From Bacillus sp. OV166 (GTDB lineage Bacteria > Bacillota > Bacilli > Bacillales > Cytobacillaceae), in the NCBI RefSeq assembly GCF_900177675.1, contig NZ_FXWM01000001.1, positions 2,861,001 through 2,925,000 of the forward strand: 64,000 bases of DNA, given 5' to 3'. The notes under the pieces were generated by a model. It saw nothing but the letters and a program-made list of their open reading frames with translations. It was not told the DNA's origin and did not search any database. Position 1 is the stretch's first letter, and every line of letters starts with the position of its first letter. A program made the translations under genes and the position numbers. Positions 1 through 8,651 of the stretch are shown piece by piece.

Positions 1-72
1 AGACATTTTGTTTCTGTTTATAATTATATACAGATGTCACATAATTCATCAATGCGAATTATTAATGACATC
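1..72 (+). promoter_or_regulatory. Promoter and leader of the first NTF2-like copy (partial)
   Basis: A TATAAT -10 box lies at 19-24. A 40-bp imperfect dyad with GATGTCA/TGACATC ends follows at 33-72. The -35 box and upstream operator lie before the window. It is the same module as at 661-790. Confidence 0.75.
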
Positions 73-162
73 AAGATAGAGGAATAAGAAAACAGTTTTC
101 TGTTCCTAAACTAGCTCGCTATAAATCACAGGAACAGAAATTAAAAATAAGGAGGAAATTCC

Positions 163-603
163 ATGTCATTAGAAATTTTACAAGCAAAATCAGAATTAAA
201 AGAATTAGTTGATACATTCTCAAATTTGGCCGATGAAAAAAACATTCCAGGTCAAATGCCTTTATTTACACCTGATACCAAAGTTCAAGTGTACATGGGT
301 GATAATTTATTGTTTGATATTTCAGGAACAAAACAACTGGAAGAAGTATTCACAAGTTTCACAGCTAATGTTAAACGTTCATTTCATATGAACGGACAAC
401 AAGTTGTCAAAATTGATGGCGATACTGCAACAGGTATTGCCTACTGCCAAGTTAAATTAGTTAGCGAAGAAGATGGGAAAGAAGTCATCACCGATAGTAG
501 TATTCGATATGACGATGAGTATGTGCGTCAAAATGGAACTTGGTTAATCAAGACCCGTATTTCTCACTTTTCGATTAATGACAAACGAACATTACAAAGC
601 TAA
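163..603 (+). CDS. NTF2-like (SnoaL/DUF4440-type) protein, copy 1
   Basis: A 146-residue cytosolic protein with the cone-shaped NTF2/SnoaL-like fold pattern: an N-terminal helix (residues 1-25), a hydrophobic pocket region, and C-terminal strands ending in a W-x-I-K-x-R motif. Proteins of this family bind or isomerise small hydrophobic ligands, or act as stress-induced binding proteins; no catalytic residue can be named here. The start follows GGAGGAAATTCC, a strong ribosome binding site. It is the first of two near-identical tandem copies and shares its promoter module with the reductase and dehydrogenase genes of this island, so a role in electrophile or aldehyde stress is inferred from context only. 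Confidence 0.8.
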   Translation: MSLEILQAKSELKELVDTFSNLADEKNIPGQMPLFTPDTKVQVYMGDNLLFDISGTKQLEEVFTSFTANVKRSFHMNGQQVVKIDGDTATGIAYCQVKLVSEEDGKEVITDSSIRYDDEYVRQNGTWLIKTRISHFSINDKRTLQS

Positions 604-660
604 TTTGATTTTTCTATCCACCTTAGACATGCGGTAGTCACCAAACATTCTAAAAGATTA

Positions 661-790
661 TGAACAATTTTAATCGGTTTGTGCATTATTTCACGGATCA
701 AGGTTAATTGACAATTGTAGACATTTTGTTTCTGTTTATAATTATATACAGATGTCACATAATTCATCAATGTGAATTATTAATGACATC
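661..790 (+). promoter_or_regulatory. Shared promoter/operator module in front of NTF2-like copy 2
   Basis: Upstream dyad TGAACAA (661-667) / TTTGTGCA (678-685). The palindromic operator form is ATTTGT-N10-ACAAAT (here 677-698, degenerate right arm). The -35 TTGTAG is at 715-720 and the -10 TATAAT at 737-742, with 16-bp spacing. A 40-bp imperfect palindrome with GATGTCA/TGACATC ends follows at 751-790. The same arrangement recurs before other genes of the island. Confidence 0.8.
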
Positions 791-880
791 AAGATAGAGG
801 AATAAGAAAACAGTTTTCTGTTCCTAAACTAGCTCGCTATAAATCACAGGAACAGAAATTAAAAATAAGGAGGAAATTCC

Positions 881-1321
881 ATGTCATTAGAAATTTTACA
901 AGCAAAATCAGAATTAAAAGAATTAGTTGATACATTCTCAAATTTGGCCGATGAAAAAAACATTCCAGGTCAAATGCCTTTATTTACACCTGATACCAAA
1001 GTTCAAGTGTACATGGGTGAAAATTTATTGTTTGATATTTCAGGAACAAAACAACTGGAAGAAGTATTCACAAGTTTCACAGCTAATGTTAAACGTTCAT
1101 TTCATATGAACGGACAACAAGTTGTCAAAATTGATGGCGATACTGCCACAGGTATTGCCTACTGCCAAGTTAAATTAGTGAGCGAAGAAGATGGGAAAGA
1201 AGTCATCACCGATAGTAGTATTCGATATGACGATGAGTATGTGCGTCAAAACGGAACTTGGTCAATCAAAACTCGTATTTCTCACTTTTCGATTAATGAC
1301 AAACGAACACTACAAAGCTAA
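881..1321 (+). CDS. NTF2-like (SnoaL/DUF4440-type) protein, copy 2
   Basis: Second copy of the tandem pair, 146 residues, identical to the first except for two substitutions. Same ribosome binding site and leader. No terminator is visible between it and the aldo/keto reductase that starts 102 bp downstream, so the two are probably co-transcribed from the promoter at 715-742. The fold assignment rests on length, composition and the C-terminal strand pattern; the ligand is unknown. Having two intact copies suggests a dosage benefit under stress, but this is inference. A degraded third copy of the 3' end is at 3207. Confidence 0.8.
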   Translation: MSLEILQAKSELKELVDTFSNLADEKNIPGQMPLFTPDTKVQVYMGENLLFDISGTKQLEEVFTSFTANVKRSFHMNGQQVVKIDGDTATGIAYCQVKLVSEEDGKEVITDSSIRYDDEYVRQNGTWSIKTRISHFSINDKRTLQS

Positions 1322-1423
1322 TTGTTTATAACTGGGAGATTAAAAAGCAAATACCATAGTTATTTACCTTATATATAAATCGAAACTAAATTTTACATGG
1401 ATAGTAAAGGGAGGAACAATTAA

Positions 1424-2407
1424 ATGGAATATGTGAAACTTGGAAATACTAGCTTGGATGTATCTCGGATTTGTCTTGGCTGTATGAGCTTTGGTATAGG
1501 AGAACGGGGAGATTTTCCTTGGGCACTTAATGAGGAGAAAAGTCGTCCTATGATTAAAAAAGCCCTTGAGTTAGGGATCAACTTTTTTGATACAGCGAAT
1601 GTTTATTCAGCTGGAACAAGCGAAGAACTTACTGGAAAAATATTGAAGGAGTATGCCAATCGGGATGAAATTGTCATCACTTCAAAGGTTTTTTACCCAG
1701 TGAATGATCGTCCAAATGGTGCTGGTCTTTCCCGAAAGCATATTATGAGTGAAATTGATAAAACTCTTAAAAGACTGGGAACTGATTATGTAGATCTTTA
1801 TCAGATCCACCGCTGGGATTACAATACTCCGATTGAAGAGACCATGGAAGCATTGCATGATGTGGTGAAAGCTGGTAAGGCGAGGTATATAGGAGCATCT
1901 ACTATATTTGCTTGGCAGTTCTTAAAAGCACAGAATGTCGCTGAGCGTAACGGATGGACCAAGTTTGTAACCATGCAAAACCATTACAACCTCTTATACC
2001 GTGAAGAGGAGAGAGAGATGCTGCCACTTTGTAAGGAAGATAAAATCGGTGTGATGCCATGGAGTCCGTTGGCCGCAGGAAGATTGGCAAGGCCTTGGGG
2101 TGAAATGGACGAGCGTGCTAAAGTAGATGTCATCGGAAAAGCTATTTATTCTGTAACAGCAGATGCTGACCGACAAGTTGTTGAACGTCTAACTGGAATA
2201 GCTGAAAAACGTAGTGTACCGATGTCACAAATCGCACTTGCATGGTTACTTCAGAAGGAACCAGTAACAGCTCCAATTGTCGGTACGACTGAAATTCCCC
2301 ATATTGAAGATGCGGTAGCAGCTGTTTCTCTTAAATTAACACCTGAAGAAATTATGATGCTTGAAGAGCCATATGTTCCACATCCAGTGCTAGGTATGAC
2401 TTTCTAA
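1424..2407 (+). CDS. Aldo/keto reductase
   Basis: A 327-residue (beta/alpha)8-barrel NADPH-dependent reductase that reduces aldehydes or ketones to alcohols in the cytoplasm. The catalytic tetrad is visible as D56 and Y61 (FFDTANVY), K88 (TSKVFY) and H129 (LYQIHRWD). The C-terminal region has the cofactor-binding pattern with PIVGTTE. Length is normal for the bacterial group that includes YhdN/YdjG-like enzymes. The start is supported by AAAGGGAGG 10 bp upstream. It follows NTF2-like copy 2 without a clear terminator and probably shares its operator-controlled promoter. The physiological substrate is unknown; methylglyoxal-like or reactive aldehydes fit the context. Confidence 0.93.
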   Translation: MEYVKLGNTSLDVSRICLGCMSFGIGERGDFPWALNEEKSRPMIKKALELGINFFDTANVYSAGTSEELTGKILKEYANRDEIVITSKVFYPVNDRPNGAGLSRKHIMSEIDKTLKRLGTDYVDLYQIHRWDYNTPIEETMEALHDVVKAGKARYIGASTIFAWQFLKAQNVAERNGWTKFVTMQNHYNLLYREEEREMLPLCKEDKIGVMPWSPLAAGRLARPWGEMDERAKVDVIGKAIYSVTADADRQVVERLTGIAEKRSVPMSQIALAWLLQKEPVTAPIVGTTEIPHIEDAVAAVSLKLTPEEIMMLEEPYVPHPVLGMTF

Positions 2408-2510
2408 TTGTATTACCATCATAAATCAATATTCTTTAATGAGAGGATTAGAAGGCTGTTTATACTAAAAATATTGGATAACCAGACTTGGTTGAACAGA
2501 AGGAATCTCT

Positions 2511-2544
2511 AAGAACGCCCTAGTCCTATTACTAGGGAGTTCTT
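2511..2544 (+). terminator. Hairpin after the aldo/keto reductase
   Basis: Stem AAGAACGCCCTAGT / ACTAGGGAGTTCTT with a six-base loop. The T-run after it is weak, so it may be an attenuator or processing site and not a full terminator. Confidence 0.5.
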
Positions 2545-2599
2545 AATAATAATGTGAATGTAAAAATCAACTTTAGAATGTATGAAAGGAAGTTTAAAT

Positions 2600-3187
2600 A
2601 TGACGAATGTTTTAATCATTGGAGCAAACGGTTCACTTGCTAGTGTAGCTATTGATATGTTCCTTAAAGAAACCGATGCACAGTTGACGCTTTATTTACG
2701 AAACTCACGAAGACTAAGAAACATTGATACAAATCGTGTCCGAGTAATTGAAGGCGATGTTATGGACCTTGAAAAACTAAAAGAGGCGATGATTGGACAG
2801 GATGTTGTCTATGCCAATCTTGCAGGTAATCTGGAACAAATGGCAAAAACAATTGTGGATGCAATGGACGATACAGGTGTTAATCGTCTCATTTGGGTTA
2901 GTTCAATGGGCATATATAATGAAGTCCCAGGAGAAAGTCATGGTAGCATCTTAAATCCATATCGAAAATCAGCTGCGGTCATTGAAGCCTCAGACCTTGA
3001 CTATACGATTTTGAGACCTGGATGGTTTACCAATAGGGATGAAATTGACTATGAGACAACTCAAAAAGGCGAACCATTCAAAGGGCATGATGTTTCACGA
3101 AAAAGTATTGCAGATTTGATTGTTAAATTGGCTGTAACGCCAGGATTGGAAGTTCGTAGCAGCTTGGGTGTAAATAAACCTGAATAA
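2600..3187 (+). CDS. NmrA-like NAD(P)-binding protein (atypical SDR)
   Basis: A 195-residue Rossmann protein beginning MTNVLIIGANGS, with the GxxGxxx dinucleotide motif at the extreme N-terminus and a YTILRPGWFT segment typical of NmrA/NAD(P)H-binding (atypical SDR) proteins. Such proteins act as reductases or redox sensors; there is no YxxxK pair that would prove catalysis. An in-frame ATG exists 18 bp upstream (2582), but the ATG at 2600 has GAAAGGAAG correctly spaced before it and matches the start of the paralogue at 14424. Closely related to 14424-15065 and to the broken copy at 18494-18744. Confidence 0.87.
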   Translation: MTNVLIIGANGSLASVAIDMFLKETDAQLTLYLRNSRRLRNIDTNRVRVIEGDVMDLEKLKEAMIGQDVVYANLAGNLEQMAKTIVDAMDDTGVNRLIWVSSMGIYNEVPGESHGSILNPYRKSAAVIEASDLDYTILRPGWFTNRDEIDYETTQKGEPFKGHDVSRKSIADLIVKLAVTPGLEVRSSLGVNKPE

Positions 3188-3206
3188 GCATAGTCAAGAC
3201 ACTTAT

Positions 3207-3256
3207 TTCTCACTATACGATTAATTATAAACGAACATCACAAAGCTAAGTTGTTT
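3207..3256 (+). pseudogene. Remnant of a third NTF2-like gene (3' end only)
   Basis: About 50 bp match the last codons and stop region of the NTF2-like genes (compare 1277-1326), including CGATTAAT, AAACGAACA and CAAAGCTAA. The rest of that gene is gone. It sits directly behind the NmrA-like gene and marks an old duplication or deletion endpoint. Confidence 0.7.
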
Positions 3257-3300
3257 AAAGATTAAGGATTAATGTTTGGTTGCTATACAAACAGCACCTG

Positions 3301-3341
3301 AAAATGACTGGGAATAGTAAAATACTATCCAGTCATTTTTT
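3301..3341 (+). terminator. Rho-independent terminator
   Basis: Stem AAAATGACTGG / CCAGTCATTTT followed by a T-run. It closes the transcript carrying the NmrA-like gene and the NTF2 remnant. Confidence 0.85.
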
Positions 3342-3427
3342 CTGGAAATAGCTGAGCAAATTATTGTTTTAAGTTTTTTTAAAAGATAGATAGATTCAAT
3401 AAAGGAAAAGGAGAACAGAAAAATAAT

Positions 3428-4612
3428 ATGGGAAATACTTGGAAAATTTATATGTTAGCCTTCATTGGCTTCTTCGTTGGTACGAACGAGTTCGTTATTG
3501 CGGGGATCCTTAATAAAGTGGCTGACTCAGCACATATATCGGTTTCGGCAGCAGGACAGCTTATAACCGTTTTCTCCATTGCTTATGCGTTTGGACCAAC
3601 ATTGGTGATAATGGCTCTGGCGAAAATGGATAAGCGTAAGTTATTAATGATTTCTTTAGCGATCCTTGTGCTCGGAAGTATTATGACAGCTGCAATTCCT
3701 AGTTTCATCTTCTTAATAGTATCACGTGTTGTACTTGCCGTAGGAACTGGCATATTTGTCATCACCGCCATGGATGTTGCACCAAAACTAGCATCTCCCA
3801 ACCGTCAAGGTAGTGCGATAGCTACTGTCTTTGCGGGTTTTAGTACTTCGCTTATCATTGGTATTCCAATTGGTCGAATTGTAGCTCAAGCATACGATTG
3901 GAGAGTTATTTTTTGGGGCATTGGTTTATTAAGCTTATTGGCGATCTTTGCTATTGCACGTTGGATTCCAACCACAGAAGCAGCAAAGCCTATCCCATTT
4001 AGAATGCAAATGGGACTTTTAAAAAGACCAGTCATTGCGTTAACTATCGGAGTTACCTTATTTGGATTTATTAGTTATTCGGTATTCAATACATTTATGA
4101 CCCCATTCCTTTCTTCAGTTTTGCATATGGGAGAAGGAGAAATCAGCATTATTTTCTTTGCGTTAGGTATTGCTAGCTTAGTTGGATCAAAACTTGGAGG
4201 ATTCCTGGCAGACCGAATTGGCATCGATCGTACACTCTTCGGCAGCCTTTCTGTCCAATTTTTAGTTCTTACAATTTTGTCTATCGTTTTGATGGCGTTT
4301 GCTCATTCTGTAATTATCTCCATCGTGTTAATTATGATTTGGTCAATCGCTGTTTGGACATTTTCGACAACCCAGAATTTCAAAATAGTCACAATTGGAC
4401 AGGAAGCATCTGGTATCTTGCTAAGTCTAAACATGACTATTATTCAGATTGGGATTGCGGCGGGAGCTGGTATTGGAGGGGTTGCGACAAGAAGTACAAT
4501 GCAACCGATCACTTGGGTAGGGGCTGCATCAGCCTTAATTGCAGTCATTATTTCAGTTGGTTCGTTAGGATTTAGCAACACCTCTCGTAAAAATGTTGAA
4601 GTGAAGTCATAA
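3428..4612 (+). CDS. MFS drug/metabolite exporter (DHA1, AraJ-like)
   Basis: A 394-residue integral membrane protein with about 12 hydrophobic segments, opening with a helix containing [14 protein letters not shown]. That pattern is shared by DHA1-family exporters of the AraJ/YdhP/PbuE kind. The MFS loop 2-3 signature ([11 protein letters not shown]) lies near residues 62-72. The predicted role is proton-driven efflux of a small molecule, and its position among reductases and dehydrogenases suggests export of the toxic compound or its product. The weak ribosome binding site AAGGAGAA lies 12-14 bp upstream. Its 3' end is directly followed by an alcohol dehydrogenase remnant. Confidence 0.88.
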   Translation: MGNTWKIYMLAFIGFFVGTNEFVIAGILNKVADSAHISVSAAGQLITVFSIAYAFGPTLVIMALAKMDKRKLLMISLAILVLGSIMTAAIPSFIFLIVSRVVLAVGTGIFVITAMDVAPKLASPNRQGSAIATVFAGFSTSLIIGIPIGRIVAQAYDWRVIFWGIGLLSLLAIFAIARWIPTTEAAKPIPFRMQMGLLKRPVIALTIGVTLFGFISYSVFNTFMTPFLSSVLHMGEGEISIIFFALGIASLVGSKLGGFLADRIGIDRTLFGSLSVQFLVLTILSIVLMAFAHSVIISIVLIMIWSIAVWTFSTTQNFKIVTIGQEASGILLSLNMTIIQIGIAAGAGIGGVATRSTMQPITWVGAASALIAVIISVGSLGFSNTSRKNVEVKS

Positions 4613-4620
4613 AAACACAT

Positions 4621-4767
4621 CTTGATGTTGATGCTTATTTTGCAGCTCAAAACGGCATTGCCCCTAAAATTGAGGTAATTCGTGCTGACCAAGTAAACGA
4701 AGCATATGAGCGTGTTCTCCGTAGTGATGTGCGTTATCGATTCGTCATAGACATGTCTACTCTGTAA
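4621..4767 (+). pseudogene. Zinc alcohol dehydrogenase remnant with internal deletion
   Basis: Conceptual translation begins LDVDAY and jumps to [18 protein letters not shown], then runs in frame to the C-terminal end VIDMSTL and a stop. Against the intact paralogues at 13247 and 15329, this joins the Rossmann-domain segment near residue 255 to the last 45 residues and deletes the sequence between. It has no start codon or ribosome binding site. It lies 8 bp after the MFS stop and keeps the same type of downstream terminator as the intact gene at 13247. Confidence 0.9.
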
Positions 4768-4806
4768 ATTTTAACGATTCTTTTTTTAACATGAACCAAA
4801 GAAGAT

Positions 4807-4847
4807 GGGTCAACCAATTAATTCTATTGGTTGACCCTATTATTGTC
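4807..4847 (+). terminator. Rho-independent terminator behind the ADH remnant
   Basis: Stem GGGTCAACCAAT / ATTGGTTGACCC with a T-rich tail. It resembles the terminator after the intact ADH at 14321. Confidence 0.85.
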
Positions 4848-4902
4848 TTACGTATTTCAATCCTCAATCAACCCCACGACACGTCATTCTATAATATAAA
4901 TA

Positions 4903-5036
4903 ATTTCAATTGATACGTACTCTTAATTCTGGGATGGCCCTCTAAAATACACAATTTCAATCCATTCGTGCACTAATACACGAATCATCATTATTTAGTA
5001 ATTGTGGATATATTGCATATGGTTATAATAATATAC
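4903..5036 (+). promoter_or_regulatory. Shared promoter/operator module of the antiporter gene
   Basis: Operator ATTCGTG-N8-CACGAAT at 4964-4985, the form of the shared palindrome seen here. The -35 TTGTGG is at 5002-5007 and the -10 TATAAT at 5024-5029, with 16-bp spacing. A second, degenerate copy of the left part (ATTTCAATTGATACGT) lies at about 4903-4918. Confidence 0.78.
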
Positions 5037-5098
5037 ATGAGAGCATTAATTCATTCTTGTGTTTTTATCTTTTATTAAAATTGATGAGGAGGGATTGG

Positions 5099-6427
5099 AT
5101 GGAACAACAAGGTTCTATTATCTCACTTTTAATTGTAAGTATTGTCGCATTTTTAACACCTATTCTGCTGCACCGTTTTAAATTACATTTTGTTCCCGTA
5201 GTGGTTGCAGAAATTATTATGGGTTTAATTATTGGAAAGAGTGGATTTAATCTTGTGCATGAAGACACATGGCTAGGAATTCTTTCTACTCTAGGATTTT
5301 TATTTCTTATGTTTTTAAGTGGACTTGAAATTGACTTTCGTGGTTTTTCCATGAAACAAGGTAAGAAACTAATAAAGGAGAAAGTTGAACCGAATACCTT
5401 TCTGATTTCAAGCATCATTTTTGCTGGGATTTTTATTGTTTCCTTTGGATTATCCTATCTATTTGTTCTAGCAGGCTTTATTCATAATGTTTTCTTAATG
5501 ACTTTAATTATTTCATCGATTTCTCTTGGGGTTGTTGTCCCTACATTAAAAGAAGCGAATTTAATGAAAACAAACATTGGCCAGATTATCTTGCTTATTG
5601 CAGTTATTGCTGATCTGGTTACAATGATTTCTCTTGCTGTGTTTGAGTCTCTATTTGGTAAAGATGGTGGACATACCTGGACGCTTCTTATTTTGTTTGC
5701 TGTAGGTGCTGGACTCTATTTTATCGCCAACTGGTTAAAGAAGCGAAAGATTTTTTCAGTATTGGCAGCAGGAACGACACAGATTGGGACAAGGGCAGTA
5801 TTTACCTTATTAATTGCGTTTGTCGCTATTTCTCAAATTGTTGGAGCTGAAAACATCCTAGGGGCGTTTCTGGCAGGGGTAATTGTATCATTGCTGTCGC
5901 CTAACAAGGAAATGGTTCTTAAATTAGACTCATTTGGGTATGGATTTTTCATCCCGATCTTTTTTGTGATGATTGGTGTGAAATTAGATTTATGGTCATT
6001 GTTGAGTGAGAAAAAAATGCTGATGCTTATACCACTTCTTCTTATTGCACTGTTATTGTCCAAATTAATCCCAGCGATTTTTCTAAGAAAATGGTATGAC
6101 ATAAAGACAGTTATTTCTTCAGGGTTGCTTCTGACTTCAACTCTTTCGGTTGTAATTGCTGCCGCTACGGTTGGACAAAGAATAGGCGTAATCACCCAGC
6201 AGATGAGTGGGACCCTTATTCTGGTTGCCGTCATCTCCTGTGTAGTAACACCCATCTTGTTTAAAAAGATGTTCTCTCAAAAGGATGATGGAAATAAAAA
6301 ACAGAATGTAGCGTTCACTAAATCCAACAATATTTGTTTGCCTTTAAAAAGAAAAATAAACTCTACTCAATATAAGCCTAATGTTGTAGCACATAGAGCA
6401 GTAAAAAGCAGAAAAAGAATTGTATAG
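5099..6427 (+). CDS. CPA2-type monovalent cation/proton antiporter
   Basis: A 442-residue membrane protein with about 12 hydrophobic helices in the Na+/H+ exchanger pattern of the CPA2/KefB family. It carries no TrkA-N or TrkA-C cytoplasmic domain. Such proteins exchange K+ or Na+ for H+, and KefB/C-type members protect cells from electrophiles by acidifying the cytoplasm, which fits the neighbours. An upstream in-frame extension to 5057 exists, but the ATG at 5099 has GAGGAGGG five bases before it. The basic C-terminal tail (about residues 400-442) is poorly conserved in composition. Expression is probably under the shared operator at 4964. Confidence 0.88.
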   Translation: MEQQGSIISLLIVSIVAFLTPILLHRFKLHFVPVVVAEIIMGLIIGKSGFNLVHEDTWLGILSTLGFLFLMFLSGLEIDFRGFSMKQGKKLIKEKVEPNTFLISSIIFAGIFIVSFGLSYLFVLAGFIHNVFLMTLIISSISLGVVVPTLKEANLMKTNIGQIILLIAVIADLVTMISLAVFESLFGKDGGHTWTLLILFAVGAGLYFIANWLKKRKIFSVLAAGTTQIGTRAVFTLLIAFVAISQIVGAENILGAFLAGVIVSLLSPNKEMVLKLDSFGYGFFIPIFFVMIGVKLDLWSLLSEKKMLMLIPLLLIALLLSKLIPAIFLRKWYDIKTVISSGLLLTSTLSVVIAAATVGQRIGVITQQMSGTLILVAVISCVVTPILFKKMFSQKDDGNKKQNVAFTKSNNICLPLKRKINSTQYKPNVVAHRAVKSRKRIV

Positions 6428-6628
6428 TATTTTCAGTTGTCGAGTATCGAAAGGTATATTTTAGCTACACGATGCTGAATTTATTTATATTGTCTACACT
6501 AAGTCCAACTATTGAAAGTTATTGTATCCGAACCGTTCATGAGTGAAAGAATGGAAAACGAAAACAGCACGAATAATAAGCAAGTTCTCAATAGATAAAA
6601 AAAACGTTATTTAGGAGGTTGCAAAAAA

Positions 6629-6997
6629 ATGAGTGAAGATAAACAAAAAATCCTTGCAATTTATCAACAGATTGATGCTGCAATGGTTAATAAAGATACT
6701 CAAGGCTTGGAAAACATCCTTGATGACAATTATGTATTAGTTCACATGACTGGTTATCATCAACCTAAGCGAGAATGGCTTGAACAAATAGATAGTGAAC
6801 AAATGAAATACTACAAAACCATGCCGCAAAAAACAACAATTACAATAGAAGGTAATACTGCTACTCTTATTTGTGATACTAAACTTGATGCTAGAATTTA
6901 TGGTTTTAGAAACACTTGGAGTATGCAAATGAAAATGCATTTTGAGAAACGTGGAGACAATTGGTATCCTGTAAGGACTATTGCAACAAGTAGATAA
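6629..6997 (+). CDS. NTF2-like (DUF4440/SnoaL) protein
   Basis: A 122-residue small protein of the NTF2-like superfamily, with a helical start (KILAIYQQIDAAMVNKD), the DDNYVLVHMTGY strand-turn typical of DUF4440, and a C-terminal W-x-P-V-R strand. It is only distantly related to the tandem pair at 163 and 881. The start is preceded by TTAGGAGG. It has its own strong terminator (7052-7108) and no copy of the shared operator upstream, so it may be regulated separately. Function unknown; ligand binding or isomerase activity is the family expectation. Confidence 0.8.
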   Translation: MSEDKQKILAIYQQIDAAMVNKDTQGLENILDDNYVLVHMTGYHQPKREWLEQIDSEQMKYYKTMPQKTTITIEGNTATLICDTKLDARIYGFRNTWSMQMKMHFEKRGDNWYPVRTIATSR

Positions 6998-7051
6998 AAA
7001 ACAGAGATAATAAGATAACAACGACATAATTTAACATTTCAAAAAATGGGA

Positions 7052-7108
7052 ACCCTATTAAAACCTTGTTTAGTCGCAATGGTGACAAGGATTTAATAGG
7101 GTTTATGA
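7052..7108. terminator. Long-stem terminator
   Basis: Arms at 7052-7069 and 7085-7102 (ACCCTATTAAA / TTTAATAGGGT core). It ends the NTF2-like transcript. Confidence 0.85.
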
Positions 7109-7195
7109 TTTCTGCATATCAGTGTGATAATGGGGGGAACATTAACTTGTTATTCCACAATTAGTTATTATTTTTTTTCTACTTAACAGGAGGAA

Positions 7196-8350
7196 ATTGA
7201 GTTAAAGCAGGATAATGTAAAAACATCCACAGATAAGTATGAGATTTCACCTCTTGAACTGATTTTCGATTTGGGATTTGTGTTTGCATTGTCCCAGCTG
7301 TCAGAACATTTACTACTTCATCTCAACTGGTATGGTCTGGCGGAAATGATAGCCCTGCTGATTGCGGTATATAATGTATGGTCATATACGAGCTTTGGAG
7401 CCACATTCATACATGTCGGAAAGACTCAGACTCAGTGGATGATGCTTATCGTGATGCTTTTAGGGCTATTCATGTTTGCCTCAATTCATCGTGCATTTGG
7501 AGTAGAGGCGTGGACATTTGTAACTCCGTTTCTAGTATGTCAGATAGGAAATGGATTATTTACCACTTTTGCTGAAACTGGTCTTTAAGCTCATTACTCA
7601 AGAATGCTTGGATGGATTCTTGCTACTACACCACTCTGGATTATAGGTTCGTTTGCAGATAGCAAAGAGAGGCTTATATGGTGGGGCATTGCAGCAGGAA
7701 TTGACATCTTAGGAACGTGGTTTGCCCATCCATTACCTGGTCGTGTTCTCAGATCCGAAAATGTAGAATTTGATGCGGAACATATGGTTGAAAGATGTAG
7801 GCTTTTCTTAATTATTGCACTGGGAGAGATTGTTTTTACGACGGGTAGAGCCATATCAACAGCTCCAATTAATCATATCACGCTTCTTACAGGAATATGT
7901 TCTATCGCATCGATTGTAGCGTTATGGGCTATTTACTTCGGTGGATCAGAACATTTGGTGCTACATTATACTGAGGAAACTACAAATCCAATTCTAGCTG
8001 CAAGACTTGCGATGAACGGTTTAATAGTAACTGTTGCAGGTTTAATTTTGTTTGCGGTAGGAATTGAGTTGGTGATTGAGCACCCTTATTCGGGGGCATC
8101 GGCATCAATGACCACTCTTCTGTTTGGTGGTCCCATCCTCTACCTTATATCGCAGGGATGGTATCTCTGGTATATAACTAGGAAAGTCCAATATTACAGA
8201 GTAGTGGGAGGGATAATTCTAGTGATATGCGGATTCCTATCTAATTTCACGAAGACATATTTCTCTTTAATTATCGTAACGATTCTACTCGTTATTCTTT
8301 CAGGGATTATTACGGGGTCTGTAAAAAAGAATAAAGGAAATAGGATCTGA
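7196..8350 (+). pseudogene. LtrA-like membrane protein, interrupted by a stop codon
   Basis: The reading frame starts EISPLELIFDLGFVFALSQL, the classic LtrA (low temperature requirement protein A) N-terminus, and continues through eight or more membrane segments to 8350. It is interrupted by an in-frame TAA at 7586-7588; the frame is unchanged across it (the next codons read AHYSRMLGW). The expected start also seems lost: ATT at 7196 lies behind AGGAGG, with no ATG/GTG/TTG in that frame until GTG/TTG codons inside the first helix. A CAA-to-TAA change would explain the stop. It could be a sequencing error, but two defects favour a decayed gene. LtrA function is poorly known. Confidence 0.82.
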
Positions 8351-8480
8351 ACAAAGTTTTTATAAGGCAGTATTAGTAGGAAAAGAAAACTTTCCTAAAG
8401 TTAATGAACACGGATTGAGAAGATTATATTGAAATGATTGAGGAATAGCATTCATTATATTTAGTACACAATTTTATTGG

Positions 8481-8560
8481 ATTTGTGAACTAATAAACAA
8501 ATCGTCCGAATTTAACCATTTGAAGCATCTCATATTTGTATTAAAATTATACACAGATGT
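8481..8560 (+). promoter_or_regulatory. Shared promoter/operator module of the aldo/keto reductase at 8652
   Basis: A near-perfect palindrome ATTTGT-N10-ACAAAT at 8481-8502. The -35 TTGAAG is at 8520-8525 and the -10 TAAAAT at 8542-8547, with 16-bp spacing. Part of the upstream box (CTTTCCTAAAGTTAATGAAC) is displaced to about 8390. Confidence 0.8.
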
Positions 8561-8651
8561 TACTTAATAAATCGATGGGAACAAAATTAAGAGTCATTTT
8601 TGATTGCATGGAAGCCAAAAGTAAGTAATCCCATATAGGAGGAATTTGTAA

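Larger units (their letters stand above)
1..1322. repeat. 718-bp tandem duplication (promoter plus NTF2-like gene)
   Basis: Bases 1-604 and 719-1322 are nearly identical at a fixed offset of 718 bp and cover the -10 region, leader, ribosome binding site and whole coding sequence. The two encoded proteins differ at only two residues (D/E in the GDN/GEN motif, L/S in TWLIK/TWSIK). The match stops just after each stop codon. The first unit is cut by the window edge, so its upstream limit is unseen. The near identity implies a recent duplication. Confidence 0.95.

Noticed and set aside
8518..8526. TTGAAGCAT, similar to the inverted transposon end repeat
   Set aside because: It is the -35 region of a shared promoter module; only nine bases match and no neighbouring repeats or TGT terminus are present.
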